A DNA stretch of 64,000 bases, taken from positions 372,001-436,000 of the forward strand of contig NZ_LN913016.1 in assembly GCF_001487145.1 (NCBI RefSeq), read 5' to 3'. Of the stretch, positions 9,146 through 18,008 are shown piece after piece. The notes beneath the pieces were generated by a model. The model was not told where the DNA came from, ran no database searches, and worked only from the letters and a program-made list of their open reading frames with translations. Positions within the stretch are counted from its first letter, which is position 1, and each line of letters begins with the position of its first letter. Position numbers and translations under genes: made by a program. Source of the DNA: Anaerococcus rubeinfantis (GTDB lineage: Bacteria; Bacillota; Clostridia; Tissierellales; Peptoniphilaceae).

Positions 9146-9661
9146 ATGGAAAACACCAAACTTATACTATCAAGACGACTTATTATTAGAAAATTTGAAA
9201 AGGCAGATTTAGAAAAAAATTTAGAATTTATAGAAGATCCAAAATTTTTTTATTTTACAAATACAGAAACAAAAGAAGAATTAATAGGAAAAACTGCAAA
9301 ATATTATAAAGTAAAAGAAGATTATAATTTTTGGCACATTGTAAAAAAAGGAATGAACGATTCAATAGGAGTTGTTAAAGCCTTTGATAAAAACGACGGA
9401 GTAGGTCTTTTTATAATTATAAATAAATCACTAAGAAATAGGGGATATGCGAGAGAAGCTCTAGAAGCAGTCATAGATTATTTCTTTACCCTTGGTGAGA
9501 AAAAAGAAATTTATTTAAAGGCAGAAAAAAATAATGGAGCTTTTAAATCTATTATAGAAAATTTACACTTTAAAAAGTATGATGAAGATACGAAGTATAG
9601 CTACTACAAGATGGATAATCTTGATTATATGAAATATTTTGCAATATTTGGAGAAATATAG
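9146..9661 (+). CDS. GNAT-family N-acetyltransferase (RimJ/RimL-like)
   Basis: A 171-residue acetyl-CoA-dependent transferase of the GNAT fold. The N-terminal SRRLIIRKFEKADLE resembles RimJ/RimL and aminoglycoside-type GNATs, and LRNRGYAREALEAVIDYFF carries the acetyl-CoA binding motif (R/Q-x-x-G-x-G/A). The substrate cannot be told from sequence. It has a GGGAGGC ribosome site and ends ten bases before guaA, so the two are probably cotranscribed. Confidence 0.85.
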   Translation: MENTKLILSRRLIIRKFEKADLEKNLEFIEDPKFFYFTNTETKEELIGKTAKYYKVKEDYNFWHIVKKGMNDSIGVVKAFDKNDGVGLFIIINKSLRNRGYAREALEAVIDYFFTLGEKKEIYLKAEKNNGAFKSIIENLHFKKYDEDTKYSYYKMDNLDYMKYFAIFGEI

Positions 9662-9670
9662 GAGGGATAG

Positions 9671-11206
9671 ATGGAAAAAAAATCCGAAATTATGGTATTG
9701 GACTTTGGTGGCCAATATAACCAACTTATTGTAAGAAGAATAAGGGAGATGGGAGTTTATGCAACATTACATGATTGTGATGTGGATTTAAAAACTCTTG
9801 ATCTTGAAAATTTAGACGGAATAATATTGACAGGTGGTCCACAATCAATCCACAGTGACGACAGCCTAAAATTAAATCCAGAAATTTTAAATTTAAACGT
9901 ACCAATTCTTGGAATTTGTTATGGAATGCAAGCTCTAGCTTTTCATTTTGATGGAGAAATAAGCGAGGCAGAAAAAGGAGAATACGGAAAAACTCCTTTA
10001 TTTGTTGACCAAAGATCAAAATTATATGAAAATGTAGCCCAAGAGTCAATAATTTGGATGAACCACAGAGACCAAGTTACAAAAATAGGCGAAGGTTTCA
10101 AAAAAACTGCCTGGTCATTAAATTGCCCAATAGCAGGATTTGAAAACGAAGAAAAAAATATTTATGCCGTACAATTTCACCCAGAAGTTGCCCATTCCGA
10201 ATATGGATTTCAAATATTAGAAAATTTCGTTTTAAATATTTGTAAGGCAAAAAAAACCTGGATAATGAAAGACTTGGCCCAAGAAACAATAGAAAATATA
10301 AAAGAAAAATACGCTGGCGAAAAAATGATTTGCGGCCTATCTGGTGGAGTAGACTCAACAATAGCAGCAACACTTGTTCACAAGGCAATTGGAGATAATC
10401 TTCAATGTATTTTCGTAGATCACGGTTTATTAAGAAAAGACGAAGCAAAATCAGTCATGGAACAATATAAACAAATTGGCTTAAACGTAAAAATGGTAGA
10501 TGCTTCAAAAGATTTTCTTGAACTTTTAAAAGGCGTAGAAGAACCAGAAGAAAAAAGAAAAATAATAGGAAACCACTTCATAGAAGTTTTCGAAAGAGAA
10601 GCCAAAAAATTTGGTGATGCAAAATATTTAGTACAAGGAACAATATATCCAGACGTAATAGAAAGTGGAAAAGGAAAAGGTTCAGTAATAAAATCCCACC
10701 ACAATGTAGGCGGACTTCCAGAAGATATGCTTTTTGAAGGAGTAGTAGAACCACTAAGAGAACTTTTCAAAGACGAGGTTAGAGCACTTGGAGAAAGCAT
10801 TGGCGTTCCAGAAGAAATGGTATGGAGACAACCATTCCCAGGACCAGGACTTGCAATAAGAGTTATAGGAGATATAACAGAAGAAAAATTAGAAATAGTA
10901 AGAGAAACCGACGCAATTCTAAGAGAAGAAGTAAAAAATGCAGGATTAAACAGAGATATCTGGCAATATTTCACAGTATTTACCCCACTAAGAACAGTAG
11001 GAGTAAAAGGCGACGAAAGATCCTACGACTACGTAGTAGTAGTAAGAGCAGTATCAAGCAAAGACGCAATGACAGTAGAAGCTTTCGACATGCCATACGA
11101 ACTCCAACAAACCCTATCAAATAGAATGATAAACGAAGTAAAAGGAGTAGGAAGAATAGTCTACGACATAACCTCAAAACCACCAGGAACAATTGAATGG
11201 GAATAG
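9671..11206 (+). CDS. guaA: GMP synthase (glutamine-hydrolysing)
   Basis: Converts XMP to GMP with ATP and glutamine. The class I glutamine amidotransferase domain has the catalytic Cys in GICYGMQALA and His/Glu in VQFHPEVAH. The ATP pyrophosphatase domain has the PP-loop LSGGVDSTI, and the dimerisation domain ends KPPGTIEWE. It is 511 residues, complete. The last four codons GAATGGGAATAG form the putative attachment core of the following array; integration keeps the reading frame and stop. The 3' end of guaA is a known recurrent target of tyrosine-integrase islands. Confidence 0.98.
   Translation: MEKKSEIMVLDFGGQYNQLIVRRIREMGVYATLHDCDVDLKTLDLENLDGIILTGGPQSIHSDDSLKLNPEILNLNVPILGICYGMQALAFHFDGEISEAEKGEYGKTPLFVDQRSKLYENVAQESIIWMNHRDQVTKIGEGFKKTAWSLNCPIAGFENEEKNIYAVQFHPEVAHSEYGFQILENFVLNICKAKKTWIMKDLAQETIENIKEKYAGEKMICGLSGGVDSTIAATLVHKAIGDNLQCIFVDHGLLRKDEAKSVMEQYKQIGLNVKMVDASKDFLELLKGVEEPEEKRKIIGNHFIEVFEREAKKFGDAKYLVQGTIYPDVIESGKGKGSVIKSHHNVGGLPEDMLFEGVVEPLRELFKDEVRALGESIGVPEEMVWRQPFPGPGLAIRVIGDITEEKLEIVRETDAILREEVKNAGLNRDIWQYFTVFTPLRTVGVKGDERSYDYVVVVRAVSSKDAMTVEAFDMPYELQQTLSNRMINEVKGVGRIVYDITSKPPGTIEWE
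11195..11206 (+). mobile_element. Putative attachment core (attL) at the guaA 3' end
   Basis: GAATGGGAATAG, the end of guaA. The identical 12-mer recurs at 37771-37782, and 10- or 11-base variants lie at 20265, 26738, 26887, 29603, 29827, 39966 and 40111. All sit beside the R1, hairpin or R2 repeats. That is the pattern expected for attachment sites left by repeated site-specific integration. The exact crossover bases are not known. Confidence 0.7.
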
Positions 11207-11385
11207 GATATATTTTACTGAAAACGGCTTGTTTTCAAGGTTTATAGCTTGTTAGAATGAGCAAATGGGACAAAATTGGGTAAAGGTTTCAAAAAGAATA
11301 AATCCAATAATAGCTCAAAGTGGCTTTACAAATGAATACAAAAAAATTAGACCGTAGCGTGAGTGCTTCGGTCTTTTTGCGTCTA
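11207..11385 (+). repeat. R2 left-end repeat, copy A, with terminator
   Basis: Noncoding sequence after guaA. A 6-bp hairpin GAAAAC/GTTTTC (11220-11236) is followed by a segment related to four other copies, recognisable by AAAAAGAATAAA then CCAATAATAG. It ends in a terminator hairpin AGACCG...CGGTCT plus TTTTT (11349-11380), which probably serves guaA. Other copies are at 20276, 27030, 35437 and 37895. Copy A is the most diverged. Confidence 0.65.
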
Positions 11386-11399
11386 TGTAGTGAATTATA

Positions 11400-11618
11400 T
11401 TATAGATATTGATGTAGCCATTCTGGCATATTAGGATCATAAAGTGCCCAAGACTCTATAAGTTCTTCGCTTTCTTCCCAATTGTTCTCTTTGCCATCAA
11501 AAAATTTATGTCTATTGCATTTATATTTTCTAACTTCATTGCATTCTAACCTGTATTCATTCCAATAATAATTTTGTTTGCCATACCCTTTCCATTCATT
11601 TGTAGTATATATAATCAT
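11400..11618 (-). CDS. Small acidic hypothetical protein
   Basis: A 72-residue protein rich in Trp, Tyr, Glu and Asn that I do not recognise. It has no hydrophobic segment. An AAAGGA site lies about seven bases before its ATG, and it begins 15 bases after the stop of the Xre-type repressor on the same strand. The two probably form one leftward operon at the left end of the mobile element. An accessory role in element control is a guess from position. Confidence 0.6.
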   Translation of the reverse strand: MIIYTTNEWKGYGKQNYYWNEYRLECNEVRKYKCNRHKFFDGKENNWEESEELIESWALYDPNMPEWLHQYL

Positions 11619-11633
11619 ATAAAAATCCTTTCT

Positions 11634-12083
11634 TTACTCATGCTTTGTTTTATTTTTCAAAAATCTTGATTTCTTAGGAAAAGACAACTTCCAATCTTCA
11701 AATTCCTCGTCTGTTATTTCATCGTTGTAATGTTTTTTTCTCATCTCATTCCATTCTATAAGAAAATTATTGAAGTCTACATCATTTGATAAAAGTCCAG
11801 TAATTTCTCCATCACCTGCCAACGGTCTAAACTTCATATCTTTTTCATAATCAAAGATTATATGCATTATTTCAAAAATAGAATTAGGTTCATGATTAAT
11901 TAATGCTGATATATCACAATCAAGTGCTTCAGATATTTTTTGTAATTGTTCATTACTTGGAGATCTATTTCCAAGCTCGTAATTTCTTATAGCAGCATCT
12001 GTCAAACCAGACTTAATGGCAAGTTCTTTTTGAGTTAAGTTTCGCATAAGTCTTAACTTTTTTAATTTTTCTCCCGAAATCAA
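11634..12083 (-). CDS. Xre-family repressor of the mobile element
   Basis: A 149-residue regulator with an N-terminal Cro/CI helix-turn-helix (LRLMRNLTQKELAIKSG, then IRNYELGNRSPS) and a C-terminal part without a known domain. The start is TTG at 12083, preceded by GGAGG at seven bases. It is divergent from xis-int. The shared intergenic region holds a strong rightward promoter overlapped by GAAC/GTTC half-sites. I infer that it represses excision and transfer genes, the usual arrangement in such elements. Confidence 0.88.
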   Translation of the reverse strand: MISGEKLKKLRLMRNLTQKELAIKSGLTDAAIRNYELGNRSPSNEQLQKISEALDCDISALINHEPNSIFEIMHIIFDYEKDMKFRPLAGDGEITGLLSNDVDFNNFLIEWNEMRKKHYNDEITDEEFEDWKLSFPKKSRFLKNKTKHE

Positions 12084-12213
12084 ACTAAATCCTCCTTATT
12101 TCACAATAACTATAAATATTTTATCACAAAATGAACAAAAGCTCAACAAAACTGTTCTGTTACAAATATCTGCAAACATTTGAATATTTTAGAAAAAAAT
12201 AAATAGAAAAAAC

Positions 12214-12267
12214 TTGACAGAACAAATATGAACTGTTATTATATATACATACAGTTCGATATTGAAC
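12214..12267 (+). promoter_or_regulatory. xis-int promoter with inverted-repeat operator
   Basis: TTGACA (12214-12219), a 17-base spacer and TATTAT (12237-12242) form a near-consensus sigma-A promoter. GAAC-type half-sites lie in the spacer, and a clean inverted repeat GTTC-N6-GAAC lies just downstream (12254-12267). This is the expected site for the divergently encoded Xre repressor. Operator assignment is inference. Confidence 0.72.
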
Positions 12268-12343
12268 GGAAATTGTAAGATATATAAATTAATGCTCGCC
12301 CTTTTGAGGATGTAGAACCTTCAAACTATAAAAGGAGGACATT

Positions 12344-12538
12344 ATGAAAGGTATTTTTATGAATGCAAAAGATGTACAAGAATTTCTTGATGTAAGTAGG
12401 ACAACAGCATATCAGATAATAAACGATATGAATCAAGACTTACTTAAATTAGGCTATCGTATACAAAGAGGAAAGGTAAATAGAGAATACTTTATGGAAA
12501 AGTATTGCTATAAACCAACTAATACAAAGGAGGTTTAA
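12344..12538 (+). CDS. xis: Excisionase-type small HTH protein
   Basis: A 64-residue basic protein with a MerR-like helix-turn-helix (MNAKDVQEFLDVSRTTAYQII), as in excisionases and recombination directionality factors. AAAGGAGG lies before the ATG, and the integrase starts two bases after its stop. In such elements the product bends attachment-site DNA and steers the integrase toward excision. An alternative role as a small transcription factor cannot be excluded. Confidence 0.78.
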   Translation: MKGIFMNAKDVQEFLDVSRTTAYQIINDMNQDLLKLGYRIQRGKVNREYFMEKYCYKPTNTKEV

Positions 12539-12539
12539 A

Positions 12540-13664
12540 GTGCCAGCATACAGAGATGAAAGTGAAAATAAGACTTGGTATTGCAGGTTTTATTATACCA
12601 ACTGGAAAGGAGAAAAATTAACTAAGAAAAAACGTGGATTTTCAACAAAAAAAGAAGCATTAAAATGGGAACAAGAATTCTTAAATCAACATTCTGAATC
12701 AATTGAAATGAGCTTTAGGGAGTTTTTTGAACTTTATAAGAGAGATAGAAAACCAAGAATAAGAGAAAATACTTGGAGGACAAAAGAAGCAATTGTAAAT
12801 CAAAAAATACTTCCCTATATAGGTGATCTAATGCTTAATGAGATAAGTAATGTAACCATAATTCAATGGCAAAATGAGCTTATGAAGATTAAGGATAAGA
12901 ATGGTAAAAACTACTCTCCTACTTATTTGAGAACTATTCATGCCCAGTTATCTAGTATCTTAAATCATGCCTGTAGGTACTACAATTTAAAAACTAATGT
13001 TGCTCGTGATGTTGGATCTATGGGAGAAAAAGAAGCTGATGAAATGCTATTTTGGACTCAAGATGAATATGAAAGATTTATAGAAGCCATTAAAGATAAA
13101 CCTGAATCATTCTATGCTTTTGAACTTTTGTATTGGTGTGGTCTTAGAATGGGAGAATTATTAGCCTTAACAAAAGAGAAATTTGATTTTGAAAGGCATA
13201 CATTAAAAATTGATGAATCTTTACAAAGGATTGATGGGAAAAATGTAATAACAGCCCCTAAGACTAAAAAAAGCATTAGGACAATAGTTATGCCTGAATT
13301 TTTAAATGATGAGATCAAAGAATATATAGATAGTTTTTATAAGATAAAACCAAAAGACTTAATATTTAATTTTTCTAAGAGCTACCTCCACCATGAAATG
13401 GATAGGGGATCTAAGAAATCTCAAGTAAAAAGAATTAGAATACATGATTTAAGGCATTCTCATGTTTCACTATTGATTGAACTTGGATTTTCTGCAACTG
13501 CAATAGCTGATAGGGTTGGACATGAATCGATTGACATCACCTATAGATATGCTCACCTTTTCCCTAGCAAGCAAAAAGAGATGGCTCTGTCTTTAACGCA
13601 AGTAAGAAGTAATAAGGCAAATGATTGGAAAGATTTATTAGAAGAGGACGATAAAGATGTTTAG
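12540..13664 (+). CDS. int: Tyrosine recombinase (site-specific integrase)
   Basis: A 374-residue phage-type integrase. The N-terminus has the arm-binding domain (ENKTWYCRFYYTNWKGEKLTK), then an SAM-like core-binding domain, then the catalytic domain. Catalytic residues visible are Arg in YWCGLRMGELLAL, His-x-x-Arg in IHDLRHSHVSLL, a later His in DRVGHESID and the nucleophile Tyr in ITYRYAHLF. The start is GTG with AAAGGAGG at 12526-12533. It is the only intact integrase in the guaA array, so I infer it acts on the guaA-type core sites. It overlaps the next gene by eight bases. Confidence 0.95.
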   Translation: MPAYRDESENKTWYCRFYYTNWKGEKLTKKKRGFSTKKEALKWEQEFLNQHSESIEMSFREFFELYKRDRKPRIRENTWRTKEAIVNQKILPYIGDLMLNEISNVTIIQWQNELMKIKDKNGKNYSPTYLRTIHAQLSSILNHACRYYNLKTNVARDVGSMGEKEADEMLFWTQDEYERFIEAIKDKPESFYAFELLYWCGLRMGELLALTKEKFDFERHTLKIDESLQRIDGKNVITAPKTKKSIRTIVMPEFLNDEIKEYIDSFYKIKPKDLIFNFSKSYLHHEMDRGSKKSQVKRIRIHDLRHSHVSLLIELGFSATAIADRVGHESIDITYRYAHLFPSKQKEMALSLTQVRSNKANDWKDLLEEDDKDV

Positions 13665-14019
13665 AAGACATTCATTAGATGACATTTCACAAAAAAATCG
13701 AAATAAAGAGAAAAATAGAAAAAGAAATCGAATTTTAAATTTTAGAGTATCTGAAGAAGAATATGATCTAATAAACAAAAAAATTGCAATAAGTGGACTT
13801 AAAAAACAAGATTATTTTCTACAAATGCTATTAAATCACGAAGTTAAGTTAGTAAGTGATTACAGACTTTCTGATAATATTGCCAAGGAAATATTTCAAC
13901 TAGCAAAAGTCATTAAAAAGTTTGGAAAACTAAATGACTATGAAGCTGATATTTTAATCTATGTTTTAGAAATATATGAAGAAATCAAAAAAGAAAAAAG
14001 CCCCTACTACAAAGAGTAA
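13657..14019 (+). CDS. MobC-like / ribbon-helix-helix mobilization accessory protein
   Basis: A 120-residue basic protein. After a Lys/Arg-rich N-terminus it has NFRVSEEEYDLINKKIAISGLKKQDYF, the pattern of ribbon-helix-helix MobC-type relaxosome proteins. It overlaps the end of int. It differs from the clearer MobC at 15955 and may bind the element's DNA in transfer or replication, or act as a regulator. Family level only. Confidence 0.65.
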   Translation: MFRRHSLDDISQKNRNKEKNRKRNRILNFRVSEEEYDLINKKIAISGLKKQDYFLQMLLNHEVKLVSDYRLSDNIAKEIFQLAKVIKKFGKLNDYEADILIYVLEIYEEIKKEKSPYYKE

Positions 14020-14027
14020 AGGCATAC

Positions 14028-14075
14028 ACTCCTGTGAGAAGTGTTCTCTAGACAAGTTCATTTTACCACAGGAGT
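14028..14075 (+). promoter_or_regulatory. Hairpin between mobilization gene and VirE operon
   Basis: A 9-bp perfect inverted repeat ACTCCTGTG (14028-14036) / CACAGGAGT (14067-14075) encloses 30 bases and is followed by CTTATTT. It could be a weak terminator, an attenuator or a protein-binding site. Confidence 0.5.
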
Positions 14076-14102
14076 CTTATTTATACCAGACAGGAGGATA
14101 AA

Positions 14103-14180
14103 ATGAAAAACAAATATAAAAATTTGAAGAGATTAGTTACTTGTAAAAAGAAAAGGAGTGAGTTTTATGACAGATATTAA
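14103..14180 (+). CDS. Short basic leader-type ORF before the VirE gene
   Basis: A 25-residue ORF (MKNKYKNLKRLVTCKKKRSE...) with a very good ribosome site CAGGAGG. Its last 14 bases overlap the start of the VirE-like gene, whose own AAGGAG site lies inside it. The layout fits translational coupling. The peptide is Lys-rich and unlike anything I recognise. Confidence 0.45.
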   Translation: MKNKYKNLKRLVTCKKKRSEFYDRY

Positions 14181-15618
14181 ATTAAAATTCCCAGAAATAG
14201 ATCAGACTTACGCCTTATTAGACTTACAAACGACAGATAAGGGAACGGTTAGACAAATTACTGGGAATATTGTAACTGCTATTTTAAATCCAAAATATTG
14301 CCAAAACCAAAAGATCATTGATGGACAAATATTCTTTGATAAATTTACCAATGAAATAAAATTCCAGGGGAAAATTATTGGAGAAAGAAATATAAAGGAA
14401 AATCAAATACGACTTTGGGATGATTCTTTAAACAATAGACTAGGCTTAGAGATAGAAAAACATTTTGGAATAAATTATAACTCAAACAAAATGTGGGAAG
14501 CTATTCGTTTTGTAGCTCACCAATATGAAGTGAGTCCGCCAAAGCAATATCTTCAAAATCTAAAATGGAATGGAGATAAAAATGCCATTAGAAAACTTTT
14601 ACCAAGGTATTTAGGAGCGGATGATACAGAGCTTAACAATTGGATAATGGAACATATGATATTGGGCATGATAAAAAGAATTTTCAATCCAGGAGCTAAG
14701 TTTGATGAGATGATTGTTTTAGTTGGTGGACAAGGTATAGGCAAATCGACTTTTGCAAGATACTTGTCCATAACAAATGATTGGTTTTGCACAATTGAAA
14801 ACATTCAAGGCAAGGATGCTATAATGAATCTTATGGGTAAAACTGTTGTTGAAATCGAAGAATTTGTTGCTTTAAGAAATGCAAAATCGGCTAATGAAGC
14901 TAAATCTTTTTTATCAAAATTAAGCGATAGGATAAGGATACCCTACGAAAAATATGCAACAGACGTGCCAAGAACTTGCATCTTTATAGGGACATTAAAC
15001 GAAAGAACTTTTCTTAATGATCATACTGGAGAAAGAAGATATTTGCCTGTGGAATGCAACCCAAATAAAAGAGTAAGGACTATATATCCAGATAAAAATA
15101 ATAAAGAAAAAATTTCAGATAAAGAATATATATCTCTTATAAGAGAAGATTTTAATCAGGCTCTAGCCTTAGGGTATGAAATCTTTAAAAACAAGACTCA
15201 CGCATGGACTATACCAAAAAATCTTTTAAAAGACTTGTATAAGGAACAAGAAAAATTCAAATATCTAAACCCAGATGTGGAAGACATTAGATATTTCTTA
15301 GAAGAATATAAGCCAAAAAGTGCAGATCCAAATATAACTTGTTTCAAAGAACTAACCATGCAAGGCTACCAAATAAAATCAAAATCTTTTTCAGAGATTA
15401 TGGATAATTATTTTCAAGAGTGGATTCCAGTTAGGTCATCAAAGACCAAGAGAATATCACCAAGTGGAGTCTCAATTCCAGTAAAACTATACTATGAAAA
15501 GAAAAAAGAAAATGAAACTGACTTTATAGAAGTTGACAAGAATTTATTGCCAGAAGAATGGAAAAAAGAAAATCAATTAGAAATAGATACTGCAAATCAA
15601 GTAAAGATACAAATGTAA
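14167..15618 (+). CDS. VirE-family (D5-like) P-loop ATPase/primase-helicase
   Basis: A 483-residue protein of the virulence-associated E family, common in phages and integrative elements. It shows YEVSPPKQYLQNLKWNGD, Walker A GGQGIGKSTFARYL and Walker B-like VVEIEEFVALRNA, then FIGTLNERTFLNDHTGERR, which is typical. These proteins are superfamily 3-like helicases thought to replicate the element after excision. The start is ATG at 14167, eight bases after AAGGAG; a GTG three codons upstream sits on the ribosome site. The primase domain seen in longer homologues is not evident. Confidence 0.87.
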   Translation: MTDIKLKFPEIDQTYALLDLQTTDKGTVRQITGNIVTAILNPKYCQNQKIIDGQIFFDKFTNEIKFQGKIIGERNIKENQIRLWDDSLNNRLGLEIEKHFGINYNSNKMWEAIRFVAHQYEVSPPKQYLQNLKWNGDKNAIRKLLPRYLGADDTELNNWIMEHMILGMIKRIFNPGAKFDEMIVLVGGQGIGKSTFARYLSITNDWFCTIENIQGKDAIMNLMGKTVVEIEEFVALRNAKSANEAKSFLSKLSDRIRIPYEKYATDVPRTCIFIGTLNERTFLNDHTGERRYLPVECNPNKRVRTIYPDKNNKEKISDKEYISLIREDFNQALALGYEIFKNKTHAWTIPKNLLKDLYKEQEKFKYLNPDVEDIRYFLEEYKPKSADPNITCFKELTMQGYQIKSKSFSEIMDNYFQEWIPVRSSKTKRISPSGVSIPVKLYYEKKKENETDFIEVDKNLLPEEWKKENQLEIDTANQVKIQM

Positions 15619-15954
15619 CTTTGTAACCTGTAACCAATCGTTATAAATCTTCTTAAATTAGGATTACATAAATTAATGGCTTGATAATAAGGAGTTGTCA
15701 TAGACTCTTAAAACAAGCTCGCCTAATTTTGGAAGTTTTTATTTTATAAGTTACAGTTACACTTATTAATTCCTATTTGAAAAAATATTAAAAAATAAAT
15801 TTTAGACTTGTTAATAATAGCAAGCACAGTAAGTGAGTACCCACTTACGAAAAAATCAAAAAATCAATAGACTTTAAGGCTATATAATTTTACGATTTTT
15901 ACCTTGTTAGGGAGAACCCTAAGACCCCAAAAAATATGAGTAAAGGAGAAATAT
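15619..15954 (+). promoter_or_regulatory. Candidate origin of transfer (oriT) upstream of mobC
   Basis: A 336-bp gene-free stretch before mobC-relaxase. It holds two clean hairpins: GTAAGTG/CACTTAC (15829-15835, 15842-15848) and TTAGGG/CCCTAA (15907-15912, 15917-15922), the latter followed by GACCCC. Inverted repeats beside the MobC and relaxase genes are where an oriT is expected. The nick site cannot be placed from sequence. Confidence 0.5.
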
Positions 15955-16311
15955 ATGGATAATAGAACAAGAAAAAATCAACTAAAAATATATTTAACAG
16001 ACGAAGAAAAAGAAATATTTGAAAAGAAAATGAAACTTGCAAATTGTAAAACTATGTCTCACTTTCTTAGGAAATGTGTATTGGAAAAAGAAATTTATAT
16101 AGTAGATTTAGAACCATTTAGAGATCTTCAATGGTTACTTTCAAATGCAACAAATAATATAAACCAGATTGCAAAAGCAACTAATACAACTGGTGTTATT
16201 TACAAGAATGAAATTGAATCAATGAATAGACAGATAGAAAAATTATCAAGAGAAATATGGCAGATCCATTCCTTACTCCTTAATAAATCAAAAGAAAGTT
16301 CTGGTGATTAA
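15955..16311 (+). CDS. mobC: Mobilization relaxosome protein MobC
   Basis: A 118-residue ribbon-helix-helix MobC protein. The N-terminus has the RHH pattern (QLKIYLTDEEKEIFEKKM) and the C-terminal half carries the family motif NATNNINQIAKATN. MobC helps the relaxase open DNA at oriT. AAAGGAG precedes the ATG, and it overlaps the relaxase frame by eight bases if the GTG start is used. A decayed relative sits at 20502-20736 in the next unit. Confidence 0.9.
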   Translation: MDNRTRKNQLKIYLTDEEKEIFEKKMKLANCKTMSHFLRKCVLEKEIYIVDLEPFRDLQWLLSNATNNINQIAKATNTTGVIYKNEIESMNRQIEKLSREIWQIHSLLLNKSKESSGD

Positions 16312-16312
16312 T

Positions 16313-17644
16313 ATGGCAATTACAAAAATACATCCTATAAAATCAACTCTAAATTTGGCAATAGATTACATTACTAAGAGCGAAAAAACTGATGAAAAAG
16401 TCTTGGTATCTTCATTCAAATGTCATCCAGCTACTGCCCATATTCAATTTATGAAAACACGAGAAGATAATGATACTAAAGGTACAGTTCTGGCTAGACA
16501 TTTAATTCAATCTTTTCTACCAGGAGAGGTTGATCCTATAAAAGCTCACGAAATTGGGATGGAATTATGTAATGAAATTTTAAAAGAAGATTATGAATTT
16601 GTTCTAGCAACTCATATAGATAGAGGGCATATCCATAACCATATTATTTTTAATAATGTTAATTACAATACTGGTAAGTGCTACCAATCTAACAAAAAAA
16701 CTTACCATAAAATCAGGTATCAAAGTGATGAATTATGTAAAGAAAATAAGCTTTCAGTCATTGATGAATATTATGAAGCTTACAAAAGAAAATATAAAAC
16801 TGCTGGTAAGTCTTGGTACGAATATGACCAAAACAAGAAAGGAAACTCATGGAAGTCTAAACTGCAATTTGATATAGATAGAATGATTAATAAGTCTAAA
16901 TCGTGGGAAGAATTTTTAGAAAATATGAAATCTCTTGATTATGAAATTAAGTTTGGTAAACACATTGCTTTTCGTCATAAAGATAAGCAAAGATTTACAA
17001 GAGCGAAGACTATCGGAGAAGATTATACCGAAGAAAATATCAAAGAAAGAATAGATTTAGCTATAAAAAACAAAGCTAATCCTATTAAAAAACGTGTAGG
17101 AAATATTATTGATATATCTACTAATAAAAAAGTTCAATCCTCTAAAGGTTATGAAGTTTGGGCAAGAAAACATAATATCAAAACAATGGCTGATTCAATA
17201 ATCAAACTGAGAGAACAAGGAATTAATTCAATTACTCAACTCGATGATCTAATAAAAAAATCTGCCGATGATAGACAAGACTTGTTAGATAAAATAAAGA
17301 AAATTGAAACTGAAATGAAGAGTTTATCCCAAGATATGGAAAATATAAATACTATAAATAAGTATCGTGAAATCTATAAATACTACAAGAAAAATCCTGA
17401 AGATAAGCAATTTGCAGAAGAATATTATAGTGAGCTTTCAGTCTATAAAATAGCCGCTAAAGAAATTTTAGTTAACTATAAAAAACTACCAAACACAAAA
17501 GAAATACTAACCAAACTCGATAAATTGCAAGAAAAAAAGAACACCCTTATGCAAGAGTATTCTTTGAATAAAGAACAATTTTTTGACCTTGTTCAGTATA
17601 GGAAGAATTATGAAAATTATTATGGGAAGGAAGTGGAGAGATAA
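16313..17644 (+). CDS. Relaxase / mobilization nuclease (MobP type)
   Basis: A 443-residue relaxase that nicks oriT and leads the transferred strand. The N-terminal domain has AITKIHPIKSTLNLAIDYI and the three-His metal motif in ATHIDRGHIHNHIIFN (about residue 100). Tyrosines for catalysis occur in LNLAIDYITKS. The C-terminal third is charged and helical, suited to oligomerisation. ATG at 16313 is chosen over GTG at 16304 inside mobC. With MobC but no type IV secretion genes, the element should be mobilizable rather than self-transmissible. A terminator follows. Confidence 0.92.
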   Translation: MAITKIHPIKSTLNLAIDYITKSEKTDEKVLVSSFKCHPATAHIQFMKTREDNDTKGTVLARHLIQSFLPGEVDPIKAHEIGMELCNEILKEDYEFVLATHIDRGHIHNHIIFNNVNYNTGKCYQSNKKTYHKIRYQSDELCKENKLSVIDEYYEAYKRKYKTAGKSWYEYDQNKKGNSWKSKLQFDIDRMINKSKSWEEFLENMKSLDYEIKFGKHIAFRHKDKQRFTRAKTIGEDYTEENIKERIDLAIKNKANPIKKRVGNIIDISTNKKVQSSKGYEVWARKHNIKTMADSIIKLREQGINSITQLDDLIKKSADDRQDLLDKIKKIETEMKSLSQDMENINTINKYREIYKYYKKNPEDKQFAEEYYSELSVYKIAAKEILVNYKKLPNTKEILTKLDKLQEKKNTLMQEYSLNKEQFFDLVQYRKNYENYYGKEVER

Positions 17645-17677
17645 AAAGCTATAAGCGAATAAGCCTATAGCTTTTTT
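17643..17677 (+). terminator. Intrinsic terminator after the relaxase
   Basis: AAAAAGCTATA (17643-17653) pairs with TATAGCTTTTT (17666-17676) around a 12-base loop. It closes the transfer operon. Confidence 0.88.
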
Positions 17678-17720
17678 AAGATTATTTACAAAATTTTACT
17701 CTAAACTTATTATCTTACTT

Positions 17721-17985
17721 AAAGAAATCCTACTATATGACTAGCAAACATTGCTATAGGAAGTAATAAGATCAAAAGGACATTTAAAGCCATTAAACAA
17801 TTTATCCTTTTCCTTTATCCCAAATATTAAACCTATTAGTCCAATAATTGGGCAGACAAACATTAAAGTGAGTCTAGTTTGTCTAAGACTTGTATAGCTT
17901 TCAAATATTTCTACTGTAAGTAGGTAAGAAATAACAAATATTACAAGTCCAAGTAGAAATATCTTCTTGCTTAATTTCTATTTAA
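17721..17985 (-). pseudogene. Decayed small membrane protein
   Basis: On the minus strand the sequence reads as a hydrophobic protein (SKKIFLLGLVIFVISYLL, then LMFVCPIIGLIGLIFG), shifts frame, and continues LMALNVLLILLLPIAMF to a stop. An AAAGAGGAG ribosome site lies upstream but there is no clean start codon. It follows the permease remnant below and was probably part of the same transporter operon. Confidence 0.5.
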
Positions 17986-18008
17986 TAAATACTCCTCTTT
18001 CTTTGAAA

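Noticed and set aside
10420-10974. 184-codon minus-strand ORF inside guaA
   Set aside because: It lies antisense within a clearly coding, highly conserved gene; low-complexity Ser/Phe/Leu content; no ribosome site. A shadow frame.
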